Of a DNA stretch of 64,000 bases, positions 1-12,542 are shown in pieces (position 1 is the first letter of the stretch; every line of letters begins with the position of its first letter). Below the pieces are notes generated by a model that saw only the letters and a program-made list of their open reading frames with translations, was not told where the DNA came from and ran no database searches. Location of the stretch: contig QVRM01001118.1 of the NCBI GenBank assembly GCA_003439945.1, forward strand, positions 310,001 through 374,000. Direction: 5' to 3'. The translations under genes and the position numbers were made by a program. The stretch is from Dermanyssus gallinae. Taxonomy: Eukaryota; Arthropoda; Arachnida; Mesostigmata; Dermanyssidae.

Positions 1-190
1 GTTGAGATATCTAGATGGTTTCCCTAACAGTTTTACCTTTTTTTAACAGCCTGACGGCGGTATATGGTGTATCCTCTATTCTCAATAAGCTTCGCTCAAG
101 GAAAATTCTATTAACATCGGGAACCGAACCGGCGAAACCCCGTTAGATGACAATCAGGACTAGCGCACTAGTTCCCTAGACCACGCCACC
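1..190 (-). mobile_element. tRNA-derived SINE, family B, clipped by window start
   Basis: This matches the other family B copies at 5.1, 25.2, 34.1 and 59.5 kb. Shared blocks are the GAGATATCTAG and GGTTTCCC stretch, the CTATTCTCAAT block, the GCTCAAGGAAAATTC block and the tRNA-like end with GAACCGAACCGGCG followed by ACTAGCGCACTAGTTCCCTAGACC. The element reads on the minus strand: its tRNA-like head lies near position 190 and its 3' part runs off the left edge. It is diverged, with an inserted run of T near 40-47. SINEs are non-coding elements transcribed by RNA polymerase III from an internal promoter and mobilised by a partner LINE. No target-site duplication can be tested because one end is missing. 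Confidence 0.7.
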
Positions 191-629
191 ACCACCACAA
201 TTTTATCCTATTAAACGTCAAGTCTGGCTAGTGGCTACATGTGTAACGTGTCCAACGCCGAGGCGGCATTTGCATGTCGTACTTCAAATTGCAGAACATT
301 TCGTAGAAACGTTCACTTATTGGTGGCTAGTTTCAAGTGTTCGCAGCTTTTGTTCATAAGCGCAGTCATGGGTTCAGGCCTGCGCAAAGTTTTAAACGCA
401 AAGGATACAGAAACATCCCCCTCAAGCACAAATGAAACAAGCAGAGAAGTAGTAAAGTACCACCACACGCATAAGATACAACTGCATTGTAATAACTCAC
501 GTCACCATTTCGAGCCACTTTATCTACCAATTCTTAAGGGCGAGATACCGTCGGAACCCTCGAAGCGGGTCTGCCTCACCGTCCCCGGCGGATTTAAGCA
601 GTTATTCTCGTTGTTTTCGTCGTCTTTAC

Positions 630-916
630 AGCTCATGCTGTTATTGTTGTTGATGTTGCTGTTGTCAACGGTATATTGGCTATTCTTGATGTCGCTTTTG
701 TTGACGGTATTTTGGCTGTTATTGATGACGCCGTTATTGGTAACATTTTGCTTGTTGCTGCTGTTGTTGTTATTGGTGGTGTTGCTGCTGCTGCTGCTGT
801 TGTTCTTATGATTATTGTTATCGCAGCTTTTGCTAAAATAGTTGTGATTGTGCTTGTTGCTGTTATGGCAGCTTTTGCTATTGTTGTTGTTGTTGGTGTT
901 GTTGTTGTTGCCGCTG
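630..916. repeat. Degenerate (GTT/GCT)n trinucleotide tract
   Basis: About 290 bases are dominated by TTG, GTT and GCT triplets with scattered GAT and GGT interruptions. All forward frames translate as Leu/Val/Ala-rich strings and the reverse frames as Asn/Ser-rich strings. That is the signature of an old, mutated trinucleotide array and not of a protein-coding exon. Confidence 0.75.
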
Positions 917-1253
917 CTTCTTGCCACTGCTGCGCTTACAGAGATAGATACATAGAGGCAGCCCTGCAAGATGTGGAAGACGTCCCCGGCACCACTACGC
1001 TAGATGATGACCGTGCAGGACGATTTATGCTGACCGGTCTTTCCCAAGCAATTAACGCGAACCTCGCGAACGAAGCAGTTCCACAGTACGAAACAAACGC
1101 ATGCCACTTGTAGAGACGACAACGCCCACGCATACCGAAACAACCAACGCGTCCATTCACCCACCCACACGTCGTCTTCCGTAGATGCCGCTCTAATTGC
1201 AACAACAAGAAGCAATATTCTCAAAACGCATACATTATACGTTCATAAACTCG

Positions 1254-1254
<1 letters not shown>

Positions 1255-1331
<77 letters not shown>

Positions 1332-1373
1332 CATTATTATCATTATTATCATTATTAGTATTATTAGTATTAT
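1255..1373. repeat. (ATT)n microsatellite, about 119 bp
   Basis: A near-perfect ATT array runs for about 75 bases. It then degrades into ATC- and AGT-interrupted triplets toward 1373. It is the longest ATT array in the window. Confidence 0.95.
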
Positions 1374-2517
1374 GTTGTCTATACGTAGTTATCTGCGTAT
1401 TTCTACTAGACACATGAGCAAGGCCCACCGACGTAAAGTGCACTAAGGCCTGTTTTGCGGCCTGCCCTTCATCGAGTGTCAACTATGTTGGCAAGCCGGC
1501 TTCAATAAAAGTTCGAAGGTGTATCAGTCCTCGGCGACGTGTAAAAACAATTTCCGTCATAGTCAGAACAGGAATGCAAAGTCAGCTGTTGGATGAGCAG
1601 TTTGCGTGCTGAGCCGAACCGGCAACACAAGATAGGTGTTACGCTTTCCGTTAGTGAGTGGATTTGGCCGTTTCCGAATTCCTTCCAGAGTCCACCTGAT
1701 TTACAGCGCAAAACATGATATGTTCTCTCTCTCTCTCTCTCTCCGGTGTGAGAATGGCTCATTTTTCTAGCCTTAGAACACTTACTCCACTAACGGCAAA
1801 CATGCGACGTCACGCAGTTCAAAAGGGACAGCGTGACATATTAAATGCGTGTGAGCCCTCGGTCACGTCGAATAATCTGTACTAAACACTACATTATTTT
1901 ATTTTTTTAACAAGGTTATTTATTATATACACAACTACAACCGTATGTTGTTTCATACCTTTACAATTTTTGCAAGAAGTCTATAGTAATTTAAACCTAC
2001 CACAGTTACCATTGTGTTGATAACAAGTTGCAGCCGAAATGAAATTGCTTGTGGGTACCTCTATGCAAGAGGTATTGTGCTGTAACTACGACAGTTAAAG
2101 TGTGGACCCAACTGTTCTCACCGATATATTATTGTCCTTTGTCGGGAGCGGAATCTTTACGAACGGTCGTCGTTGATTCTGTGAAAATAGGTCCGCAACA
2201 AATCGAGGTTTTGCTACAACGCCAAAGACGAAACTGAAACGAGAGAAGTCAACAAGTATAACGCTATATCGCCCGCCTGTATTCGCCGCAACCTACATCA
2301 CGAATCGTGACAGGGGCAACGAGTGCGGAAAGGCCGAAAAGTCCCCTGTCGACTCGCGCGCATGCATCTACAGCGCCTGCTCGTAGACGTACTTGAACGG
2401 ATGCTCTATCTTTCTGTGGCCGGGTTGCATGGCTGACCACCTGGTACAGAGGTGTACCAGGTCCCCCCATTTATGTAGCGATTTTATCAAAACGGATTAG
2501 TGTGTCTAGGGACTAGA

Positions 2518-2553
2518 TATAAAGGCGGACCTTAGCCGTACTCGGCTTCATTT
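2518..2553 (+). promoter_or_regulatory. Possible TATA plus initiator core promoter
   Basis: TATAAAG at 2518-2524 is followed by TCATTT at 2548-2553. The A at 2550 lies 32 bases downstream of the first T of the TATA box. That agrees with the spacing and the initiator consensus (TCA-G/T-T-C/T) known for arthropod core promoters. A second initiator-like TCAGT occurs at 2565-2569 but is too far away for standard spacing. No coding exon follows closely: the first ATG downstream, near 2628, opens only a few codons. It could be the promoter of a non-coding first exon, or chance. Confidence 0.25.
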
Positions 2554-4713
2554 ATACAGCGTGGTCAGTGCAAAATTAACTAAACCTATAAACATCTACA
2601 AAACCAACATACAATTCGTCGAAAGCATGACAAATAGATAGAGATTCATGAAGAAACATTTTGAACCGTATATTATACTCAGTTTGACTGAAATAAACGT
2701 CATTGTAACTGTAATAAAACCAACATAATTAGTATATATGAGACGAGTGCTAGCTGCCATTGATTTGCCTCGAGCAGTAGCAAAATCAACAGTAGCAACA
2801 AGATATTAGGCAGTTCGCATTCAACGAAAAGTCATCACGACAAACGATCAAGCCTTGGAACACTTATCCCTTACAGGCGATTTAAATGCTTGGCACCTCC
2901 CTGTCGAACATAATTATCGAACAGTTTAGCTGTATGCTGTACAAATCACGAACAGAAGATTGGCTGTCAAGGGAAATTGTGATGAATAGATTGATAAATA
3001 GTGTTCCTTCTAAAAGGTTCTGACTGTGAGCACTAAATATATATATATATATATATACAGAAAAGCAGCAAATCTTTTAATTTATGCCTGCGCCGTCGAT
3101 AACGTTATCAGTAACGGCCGTTGCCTATATAGAGCTACTGGCAATGGCACGGCTTAACTAGGATACAATACAAAAACAAACGCAAAACGATACAATAGGC
3201 TTAACCCATAGAAGAAAACGTGCGATATGATACGCCGTATCTAGATCAAGCGTCGGTTGCCACTGTCGTCTCTGCTATTTTAGTCGTTTGTAATATTGTT
3301 GACGTTGTTGTTTTTCTGTTTCTCAATGTCGCGTTTGTCTGTGTGGTTTGATATCGTTGTCGTTTGTCTGTGTCGTGATATCGCGTGTGTTGTTTCTGGG
3401 AGTGTTGCCGATGTTTTTGTTGCTTTCCTCATTGTCCGCATCGAAGTCTCATTGTTCCAGCTAATTACCAATATTGGGTGAACATTTTCTGCGCCTTATC
3501 GTCATCATCATGGACACCTCTCTGTTCTCCTCGTTCCATTCCTCCTCCGTTCTTCTTGTCGGTGCCACTGTCCATGCTAGTGCAATGCAATGCAATGCAT
3601 TCGACACCGCCCGCAAGTTATATGTCGGCTATCGCTGCATCGATATGCATGCGTGCCACGAACGTGTCATGCTACTGCGAGCGAACGTGACAGGCAGTAG
3701 TCACGGGCGTACGACAAACGCCACACACACACACACAAGCCCACGTAGATATCGTAGCGATCGAACGTCGGCATCGCGTTTGACAGTCGTCGACTTCGAC
3801 GCACGCGCCAAGCTGCCGTGAGGTGAGGGATTTTTCTGATCTGTGTGATGACTACACACACAGATCGAGGTACTACTGTGTGCCAGCCCAATTGAGCCGA
3901 GCGTCTGACGGACGGAGTGGACGGAGAGGAATGATTCGGATTAGGGCTTGAGCGGTGTGGTGCGGTGCGGTGTGAGTCCTACGCAGCGCTTACTGCTGGC
4001 TGTTGCTTGCCTACCGCTGACGCAGGTGCATCATCGTCATCATCATAAGCTTCAGAAACCTCACATATGAAGAAAACTAACTAAATAAATAAATAAATAA
4101 ATGCATAAATACATACATACATACAAAAGTGACGTGAGATGAGGTGAGACACGACGTAAGAGTGAACGAGATAGCGAGGAGACAGCACACATGTCGGTAA
4201 CGGAGGTGAAGCGAGGCCTCATTAGTGCCGTGAAGTGAAGACGACGACGAGCAACACCACATCCACGCCAACGATCAGCCCCGCCGCGCAATCAATCGAA
4301 AACCACCCGGTGGGCGTGCCCCCCCCCCCCCTCCTCATTCACGATCCGGCTCCCGGGCCCATGCCCGTGCCCGAACAAACAGCCCAGCAGTTTTGACAAA
4401 TGGTCATAATCATCCCCAACGGTAGCAATATCTATATAGATATATATATATATATATAGGATAATCAATATGGTGAAAGAGCTAGCGCCCATCAATGCTA
4501 CTACGCGTGTGAAAGCTATGACGGCAGGAACGCCAGCGCTGAAGGACGACGTCGTGTCGCAGTTGCTTCCACTTGTGGTGCGAGGCTATATATATAATAT
4601 ATATATATATGTATAGCCTCTGTTTGTCTAACGAAAACTTCGTCATTCAGCGGGGCGGCTGAACTGGCCATGGAAAGCGACAATATTCCGAATTAGGAGT
4701 TCCAAATATACTC

Positions 4714-4750
<37 letters not shown>

Positions 4751-5112
4751 TATATTATATAGTATATATAAAGTGCGTTGCCTTTATTAGATTGCCAAAT
4801 CTAATATTTTGCAACACTGTTTTTTCACACATTTTTATTTTTTGTATGAACCGATTGTGAGATTGCAACAAAATTAACACCATACGTGTTTCGTCATGTA
4901 CATGATGCCCTTAAAATTTCAAGAAAGTAATCAGATCTCAAGAAAGACTTCTAGTTGAAACTAAATCTGACATAATAGTTCACGCAGACATGTTAATCTG
5001 CTGAAACCAGCTCACTTGCAATTATCAAAGACCGAGTTTCTACTCAGAACAAATGGCCCATATTAGATTGACATCTACCTTACCACTGTAGATGCCTCGC
5101 TGCCAAAGAGCC

Positions 5113-5347
5113 TCTAGAATTAAAAACAGTTTTTAAGGAGATTGTTTTTAATTCTAGACTATCCTCCGGCCCCTACGGGCTCGGAACTTAACCTGAGCTG
5201 TATGTCCAATGCACCGAGGGCCATACATCTTAAGATATCTAGGGTTTTCCCAACAGTTCTTGAGGCAGCATGACTGTCACCACCGGTATGGTTTATCATC
5301 TATTCTCAATGAGCATCGCTCAAAGAAAATTCGATCAACAACAGGAA
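5113..5347 (-). mobile_element. SINE family B, headless monomer of a dimer
   Basis: Read on the minus strand, this is the downstream monomer of a head-to-tail pair. It has the family B body (CCTACGGGCT, GCACCGAGGGCC, GATATCTAGGGTTTTCCC, CTATTCTCAATGAGCATCGCTCAAAGAAAATTCGATC blocks, shown here in plus orientation as separate pieces). It lacks the tRNA-like head. Its 3' end is a perfect 15-bp inverted repeat: TCTAGAATTAAAAAC at 5113-5127 and GTTTTTAATTCTAGA at 5144-5158, separated by 16 bases. It abuts the hairpin of the next copy at 5348. Confidence 0.85.
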
Positions 5348-5660
5348 TCTAGAATTAAAAACATTTTTTAAGGAGGTTGTTTTTAATTCTAGACTATCCT
5401 CCGTCCCCTACGGGCTTGGCACTTAACCTGAGGTATATCTTCAATGCACCGAGGGCCGGACATGTTAAGATATCTAGGGTTTCCCCAACAGTCCTTATGG
5501 CAGCATGGCCGCTGACTCTCAGCGGTATGGTTTATCATCTATTCTCAATGAGCATCGCTCAAAGAAAATTCGACCAACAACAGGAATCTAACCGGCAACA
5601 CCCCGGTACCCGACACCCATGATTAGTGCACTAGCCCCCTAGAACGCGCCCCGCCACAAG
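5348..5660 (-). mobile_element. SINE family B, full monomer with tRNA-like head
   Basis: This is the upstream monomer of the dimer, on the minus strand. The 3' hairpin arms are at 5348-5362 and 5379-5393 (15 bp, perfect, 16-base loop). The body repeats the blocks of the copy at 5113-5347. The head region near 5585-5660 contains ACCGGCAACACC and ATTAGTGCACTAGCCCCCTAGAAC. That corresponds to the tRNA-like end seen most clearly at 34.33-34.40 kb. The B box here is altered, because the GGTTCGATCC equivalent is disturbed (AATCTAACCGG). High identity to the neighbour points to recent dimer formation or nested insertion. Confidence 0.85.
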
Positions 5661-6848
5661 GAGCCACTGGCTAAGCAAAACGCCGCGTTAGGAGACAGGG
5701 GGAGTGTTAGCAATCGCTCTGCTTCTCACACTTAAACAGCGGCTCATTCGGCTCCAATTCGACCAGCCTAATGAATCCATGAGAATCACCAAGCGACGGT
5801 TCAACGGTCTTAAACAAAGGCTCTGTCAATAATAACGTTAAACTTTATCAGTGGTTTCCAATGATAAAAAGCTCGTTCATCTCCGCGTCATACCTGCTAG
5901 ATCGAGAGACATAGAAAACTACGAATTCTTCAAACGACCACAACTTCATCATAGAATAATGAACAATGCTCAATGCGCTGCTATTATGTTTAATTTTGTT
6001 GTTGTTGTTGTTGTTATCGGGCGCTCTCTTCGTTTCTGTACGCCACTATTGGGAGCGCGCCATGCTCTAGTATCTGCTAACGCCGACAATTCAAAAGCGT
6101 TCATCTCAAGAATGACTTTGATGTGTAAGCTCATTTTCTTGGTCGCTGGTCAAATTAAAACTCCTCATTTCGTCACTCCGTGGGAAGGCTGAAAAATTGC
6201 CGTTCTTGCCCGGCCTGCTATTTCTGGCTTTGCTGTTATTGTCAGCGACATTGTTACTATCGTTGTTGTAGTTTTTGAGGTTATAGTATCTGTGTTGCTG
6301 TTGTTGCTCTTGTTTTGGGCGGTGGTGTTGTTGTTGTTGTTTTTCTTCTTCTTCTTCTTCTACTTCTTCTTCTGAGTTATATATAGCTGATATTTTTGTA
6401 AGTCTTTCGATGCTCGGCTTTTGCTGCTATTTTACGGTATTATTCTTGCTGTGGTTTCTAAACCAAAATCATTTTCGCCACGCTGATACATTGTATCTTC
6501 TATACTGCGCGTATGCCATTATTATTATTAACGTTGCCATAAGAGGAAAGTAGTGTTTCACTCAGGCTCAGATAAGCTGGCACCGATGTCCGCCCGCTCG
6601 CACCGTTTCGGGCCCACTCAGACTGCTGTTCGTATTTCTCTGCACATATGAAGCGTCCACCGTATTCCGAATAACGGACCCCCACCACCACCAATCAATG
6701 CGATAACGGTCATCGTGGGCCAGCCAGGCCAAGACTTTAATAGAAAACGGCCGTAAGACAAAAACGAAAATTTAACACAACTAACAAATGCATCAATCAA
6801 CGATCGCAATAAGAGTAGCAGCAGTAGTTCTAGTGCTTGTTGTAGTAG

Positions 6849-6850
6849 CG

Positions 6851-6885
<35 letters not shown>

Positions 6886-6886
6886 T
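6849..6886. repeat. (AAT)n microsatellite
   Basis: About twelve uninterrupted AAT units follow a short AGT/AGC-rich lead-in. Confidence 0.9.
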
Positions 6887-8940
6887 TATTGCATGTTAAG
6901 CAATGTTACAGTTGTGAGGTCTGAACGTATTATCGCAATTCTTTTAAAGATACTAATAAGTATTCTTATTATTATTATTATTGCTATGGTGATTACAGGT
7001 AACGAAAAAACGTACGTATACTCGGCTGAATATTAATATCGATGTTGATGACGGTTGCAGCGGCGGCGGCGGCGGCAGCGACGGCGGCAATGACGATGAG
7101 GGTGCTTTTTTTCGAGCTGAAGTAGACAACACTTCGGCACTTCGGTTTACGCAACGGCGTTTGGTTGGTGCGCAACACAGTCCGAAGACCGTCGCGTCGC
7201 CCACGTGCCGCGCTGCAGCCGTTTGGAGTGCTTCCCACAGTCCACGCACAGAATGCCGCCCACCACGGCCTACCACTGTAACAACCGCGCCAAAGATCAG
7301 AACCCATTTCGCCAGTGAATGCATTGTCGCTCGTTGGTATCATCGCTATGTCTTTCAACTCGGCAACGGATCACTGTCCTTTCTTTAATTGTTATTCAGT
7401 CCTATGTGTTCATATATTTATATATATATATATACATCATCAATCATATATATATATAGATTACAAGTATCGGTATAAACATTATATAATCATTCAGTGC
7501 CAAGGAATCCGGTTGGTATGCATGGTTGAAGCCATATGCTCTTACAACAAGTACGCACCGTACAAAAACGAATGTCACCACTACGACAGTAGCTAAACAA
7601 AGCCGTATCACCAATAACATGAATACGCCTCAACATCAGCAGCACTCGAAACCACGCCCACAGTTCGATCATAATAAAAATAGTATCAGTATACCGACAA
7701 AACGAACAACCGCAACAACAACAGCAACAACAACGACAACAACATTCCTAGCAGCAACGGCGGCAACAATGTTCAAAACTCCTCCTGCATTACGACGACA
7801 ACAACAGCAGCAGCGGTGCTTGACAATGGAAGAAACGCTACAAATGGAACTATTGCCACAAAGCAGGCATCTAGCGATAGCTGAATTTACTGCAAGCTAC
7901 AATCGCAAAAATAACGGTGACAAAAACGACAGCAACAACAACAACAATTACAATAGACAATGCCATTAACTTAGGCCGTAATAGAAGTAAAGCAAAAATG
8001 AACCTAACGGTACAAAAATCGACACTACGGGGACGGAATAACACCGCAGTAATAGTAGCAACGGAATCCTCGTGTCAATGACAACAACAGCAACAACAAC
8101 AACAACTACAAAAGCAACAACAACAAAAACAACAACACCAACGGCAACAACAGAGATATCCCAACGCCGTACTGGCGTGAGCGAACATATGTGGTGCAGC
8201 GCCATAAAAAAAACGCCTCCGTAAAGCTGCTAGTAGGAGAATCAGCTAACACATCTATCTCTCTGCTTCAGCGAGTTCACGAACGTCGCGTGTCGCGGGA
8301 GACGAGATGCCGACAATCTCTGCAAAGTTAGTGGAGGAGACCAGATTTGAGCAGATCACTCAAATCTAAATCTCGCTAAATTCAAGCAACTTGTGGATTT
8401 TGGAATTCTATAAGCGGCTTATGTAGCAGCAGCAGCAGCACTTCAACAACAACATTGCTGGCTATTGCGAGGTGTTCAAATATTGCGCGCAGCGGTGTCG
8501 GCGGCGGCTTCCGCAGCTTCATTCAGCCAGCCAGCTGAAACTTCGAAACTAGATAGACTGCGATAACGACGCTGATCGACTCATACAGCCTCGTGTGTTC
8601 AATACGTGTGTGTCCTATATGATATGGTACGGCTTAAGGGCAAGATGACATTCAGTCGCCGACAGTGTTGCTGCTGCTGCACACGGGGGGCTCGGGCATG
8701 TGGGCAGAAAAGAACTGAGCTCAACGAGCGACCGTAAAGCCGGAAAACCGAGGAGTGCGTTGCGTGCGGCTGAGACCGACACAGCCAGAGTACACCGAGC
8801 GATGGGTACTATCACATGCTAAGCCACCTGACAGGTTCAGGTTCAGGCACAAAGGTCCGCAGAATCATCAAGGGGACGACGACGACGACGACAACATCAA
8901 CAACACCAGCAGCCATTACAACAAAAGCAACAACAACAAC

Positions 8941-9012
8941 AACCATTGCAACAAGAACAACAACAACCATTGCAACAAGAACAACAACAACCATTGCAAC
9001 AAGAACAACAAT
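8941..9012. repeat. 24-bp minisatellite inside a CAA array
   Basis: Three direct 24-base units begin at 8941, 8965 and 8989. Each starts AACCATTGCAACAAGAACAA and is nearly identical to the others. The unit is built from CAA triplets plus a CATTG insertion. This is a higher-order repeat that evolved from the surrounding CAA tract. Confidence 0.85.
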
Positions 9013-9069
9013 AACAGCCATTACAGGAAGAAGGAGAACAACAACAACAACAAAAAACCATAACAACGA

Positions 9070-9216
9070 CGTTAAATCTTGGCGTTTTTTGCTTTATAGA
9101 GCGACCCCCATAAATACAAATGTGCAACGGTGGGACTCGTTCCCCGCGCACCTCCTATGTGTCTTCTCCGGTCGCGAGGCGCAGCCGAATGCACCCACCT
9201 CGCCACCGGGCTCGAC
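9070..9216 (-). mobile_element. tRNA-derived SINE, family A (3'-deleted)
   Basis: On the minus strand it begins near 9216 with GTCGAGCCCGGTGGCGAGG, an A-box-like region. The B-box position reads GGGAACGAGTCCCACC instead of the clean GGTTCGAACCC seen at 31.8 kb. The unique region (GTGCAAC, ATTTGTATTTATGGGGGTCG, then CCAAGATTTAACGTC) is shortened relative to the copies at 29.5, 31.8 and 44.9 kb. The copy lies directly beside the long CAA tract at 8870-9062. Confidence 0.8.
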
Positions 9217-9798
9217 TCTGCAGAAACTTACCTAATCCACGATTGCTGAATTGCACGACAACTAATGCCCGGCCAACATACCATAGTTTTCTATCGGCCG
9301 ACGGTTATATGATGGGCAGATGCGATCAATGGGCTTGTCTAATTACGAAAGCGAATTGCGGTTCCCGCAAAGGCGGCCGTTATCTTTTGTATAGTTTCTC
9401 CTTCTACGCAGTACCAGTATTAGTGTAATCAATAGTATAGATGCGAAGTTTTTACGTCCCCAATACATCACTGCGAGCCGTCGAGTGGTCGGCGAATCGG
9501 CATAGGTCGTCGTATCCACCGTATTTTCTTTTCGATTTTTTCAGCCATATAATAAAACGTTACGTAGGTGTGTATTCGTCGGTCGCCTCCGATGACGCCG
9601 TTACATCATCTCCATTCACAGCATAGGTGTTAAGGCTGTAGTCAATCAAAAGCCAACAACGGGCGTTTCTGATGGAACGCAGGCACACCGCACAAATTGT
9701 ACAGCGGCTACCAATCGTGATTACGATAGCTACTCTGTGTATGCTTGCAATATGTGCAACCAGACCGGTGACTTGGTTGGGGTGGTACGTCTCGAAAC

Positions 9799-9831
<33 letters not shown>

Positions 9832-9855
9832 TCACACGCAAGTACAGGATATAAA

Positions 9856-9857
<2 letters not shown>

Positions 9858-9902
<45 letters not shown>

Positions 9903-9908
9903 ATATAT
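9858..9908. repeat. (AT)n microsatellite
   Basis: An (AT)n array with one TTTA interruption at about 9888. It yields only Tyr-Ile strings in translation. Confidence 0.9.
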
Positions 9909-11894
9909 AAGTAAGCAAATGTAAGTGGTCTAAAGTTGTGCACTTGCGACCACGCTTCAAGACCGACGAGACGCCGTCCTGTAGGCCTCGCCACACTTCG
10001 GCACCGATTGAAGTTCACCCCCACATGAAGGTACGTATGAAACATGCTAGCAGAACGCCAGGGGACAGCAATTGCAACAACTTGCATCACTATTGCTGCT
10101 TCTGCAATAGCAGCAGTAGCAATAGCAGTAGCAGTCGAAGAAGAACGGACGACCGTTATTCTGACCTAGACACCCCCACTAGGGGGGTGTTACTATTCAT
10201 TCATTCGTACGCTGGCTACGATCTAGCGATAATAAAAATGATCATGTTCATGATAGGTTCGTCTAGCTCGCGCTGAAAGAGAGAGCTCGCGCTGAGAGTT
10301 GTTGTTGTTGTTGTTGTTGTTGTGTGGGGTGCGCTTTGGGTGTTGCTGATCGCGGGAGATGTGGTCGCCGGCCGTGAAAGCCCAGTTCTGGGCGGAAACA
10401 CCACATTCGCAGCGCTGTCTATCTATCTGCATGCTTGCTTTCAATACTATTTATTGATCGTAGGTAACGTAGTCCCTCCCTCCCTCTGGGTGATGCTGCT
10501 GTTGATGGTTTGTTGTCGCTTTGGTGGATTGCGGCCACCAGATGCAGCTGCACAGCTATCCAGCAATCCAGCAATCCAGCAACCAAAGGGCAGGCAAACA
10601 CTGCGTAACGCCGCTAACGATATTTATTGCCAACCAATCACATCAACAATATAGACAGACCAAGCACGCACGCACGCACGCAAGCAAGCTTCTACCGTCT
10701 ACTGTATTTGTACCATTGGCCATCATCATCATCATCATCAGCTGATGATGACAGGTTGCCGACTGGATATTGGTCTTTTTCGCCACCGATATTTCGTCGG
10801 CTCCTCTCGACGTCTCCCTTTTCTCCTTCGCGTTCTTGCTCCAGCACTCACTCCCCTGGTATGCTTGGAGTATGTTCTATTGATGCTGCAGTTTTTGCTG
10901 AGCATTGTTGTTGTTGTTGTTTCTCCTTCTATTGTTGTTGTTGTTGTTTTTGCTACTAGTGTTCTCGTTGTTTTCTTGTCATTAGGTTGTTTTTTTCTCT
11001 TGCTATTGCTTACTATTGTCACTGTTATCGTTGTTGTTGTTGTTGTTGTTGTCGTCGTCGTCGTCGTCAGCATCATCATTATCAGCGTCGTTGTTGTGTC
11101 CTGTTTGTTGGCGATGGATATTTCTTAACGTTAGTTCATTTGTTCACGTTTGTATATATGTTTATGATGATGTGTATATATATATATATATATATATATT
11201 TACATACATATAGATGATGTAGATGTGCATGTGGATGTGGCCGTGCATGACTCTGTGTGTGTGTGTGCGCGGGGACGGCTGAAGCAGGCCGAATATCATC
11301 TCTTCTCGACGTGACGCCGCGCGCGTCGCAAATGAAGATGAAGTCTAAGAGAAACGCTCCCGCCGACCGAGCGGAGAGCGTCTAACCGAGACAGTCGATT
11401 TGCCTCTGATCTACCCCCCGCACACTCCCCACACCCCACAGCCCCCGCCCCAGCCCCGTTGGCCCCGACAGGCACCAAAGCCACCATGACCACATGCGAC
11501 TGACTACAAGGTCCTCACGGCCGAAGTGACGGTGATGATGGCGACGGTTACAACGTGAGTGCATCATCATGAGGACGACGGGCGATCAGGACGGGACACG
11601 GGTGACGTCGACCACCTACGGTGTGGCAGGCGCCTCCAACCGACAACGCCGATCGTTGCCGGCCTGTTCGACTGCCGCCGCCACCGCCGCAGCAGCAGCG
11701 GCAGCACCACCGTTCGGCGATCTGACCCATAGTTATTAATAATAATAATAATAATAATAATACATGATGGCGTCGCCATACCAGCAAAAGAGCAATAGCG
11801 TGGTTCGGAGCAATCACTTCAACAGAGCTTCATTCGGCCGTCACAATCGGACACAACATGACGACGCGACGACAAGATGAAGACGCATATTGAT

Positions 11895-11957
11895 GATGAT
11901 GGTGGTGATGATGTCGATGATGGTGGTGATGATGTCGATGATGGTGGTGGTGGTGAA
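11895..11957. repeat. 21-bp GAT/GGT minisatellite
   Basis: The 21-base unit GATGATGGTGGTGATGATGTC begins at 11895 and 11916. A third, altered unit begins at 11937. The repeat is embedded in a longer GAT/GGT-rich tract ending near 11992. Confidence 0.85.
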
Positions 11958-12542
11958 GTTGTTGATGGTGGTGATGGATGATGATGAGGAGGAGGACGGC
12001 GGCGATAAACATACGCAACGCGTCACGACGTTACAGTCAATAGCAGTACCGCCTAGAGGCAACGGCAACAACAACAACAACAACAACAACAAAAACCAAT
12101 GACGACAGCAACAATGGTCATAGCAATACGAACAATAAGTACAACAACAACGGCAACAACAACAACAGCAACAAACACGATACGAAGACGATCAGGAATC
12201 GGCAGAAGCAAAAGTCGACAAATTGATCAGCCAACGGGCGACAACCAAAGTTGCTTCGACGCCGCGGCCCCAGCCGCCGCCATCCTGCACCGTCACCAAA
12301 TCGGCGCGTCCTCCAAATCAAAGAGCTTACGCTTACAAAATGCTTTAAGAGCTTAAATGCTTCTTGGCGACGCCAAACCGATCGACGATGATGATGATGA
12401 TAATGATGATGACGACAATGATTACCGAGCCGACAGACAACGAGAACAACAGCAGTAGCAGTAGCCGGACCAGTACTAACGAGAAACAACAGTCGCGAAC
12501 AGTCGAAACCAAACGATCGAGATTGGCCAGGTGTGTTCGCGT

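Larger units (their letters stand above)
191..5112. other. Gene-free stretch with simple repeats
   Basis: No gene is recognised. The interval holds a degenerate GTT/GCT-rich tract at about 598-916, a long (ATT)n array at 1255-1373, a (CT)n run near 1723-1743, and several (AT)n runs (3036-3058, 4433-4458, 4589-4612, 4719-4767). There is an AAAT-type run near 4084-4107 and a C run near 4321-4330. The possible core promoter at 2518-2553 is listed separately. A small inverted repeat brackets the (AT)n at 4582-4620, with arms GAGGCTATA and TATAGCCTC. The 190-codon and 145-codon open frames over 239-1113 are translations of the GTT/GCT tract and are not accepted as genes. Confidence 0.6.
5661..9069. 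other. Gene-free stretch with trinucleotide repeats
   Basis: No gene is recognised. Contents include TTG/TTC tracts near 6000-6016 and 6295-6372, an (AAT)n array at 6849-6886, GGC-rich triplets near 7057-7077, (AT)n near 7418-7459, and CAA-type tracts near 7700-7760, 8085-8150 and 8870-9062. A stretch near 7140-7330 is richer in G+C and free of stops in some frames. It shows no motif or splice evidence good enough to call an exon. Confidence 0.55.
9217..12542. other. Gene-free stretch, microsatellite rich
   Basis: No gene is recognised. Main contents are (TTA)n at 9800-9831, (AT)n at 9858-9908, (TTG)n near 10300-10322, TTG/TCG tracts at 10900-11075, (AT)n near 11175-11200, (AAT)n near 11738-11762, GAT/GGT repeats at 11886-11992 and AAC repeats at 12063-12180. 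The region near 11290-11720 is G+C-rich but has no recognisable domain. Confidence 0.55.

Noticed and set aside
239..1113. Open frames of 145-190 codons
   Set aside because: They are Leu/Val/Ala-rich translations of a GTT/GCT tract. No domain, splice context or start context supports them.
8941..9012. CRISPR-like array
   Set aside because: The three 24-bp units are contiguous with no unique spacers, and the setting is eukaryotic. It is a minisatellite.
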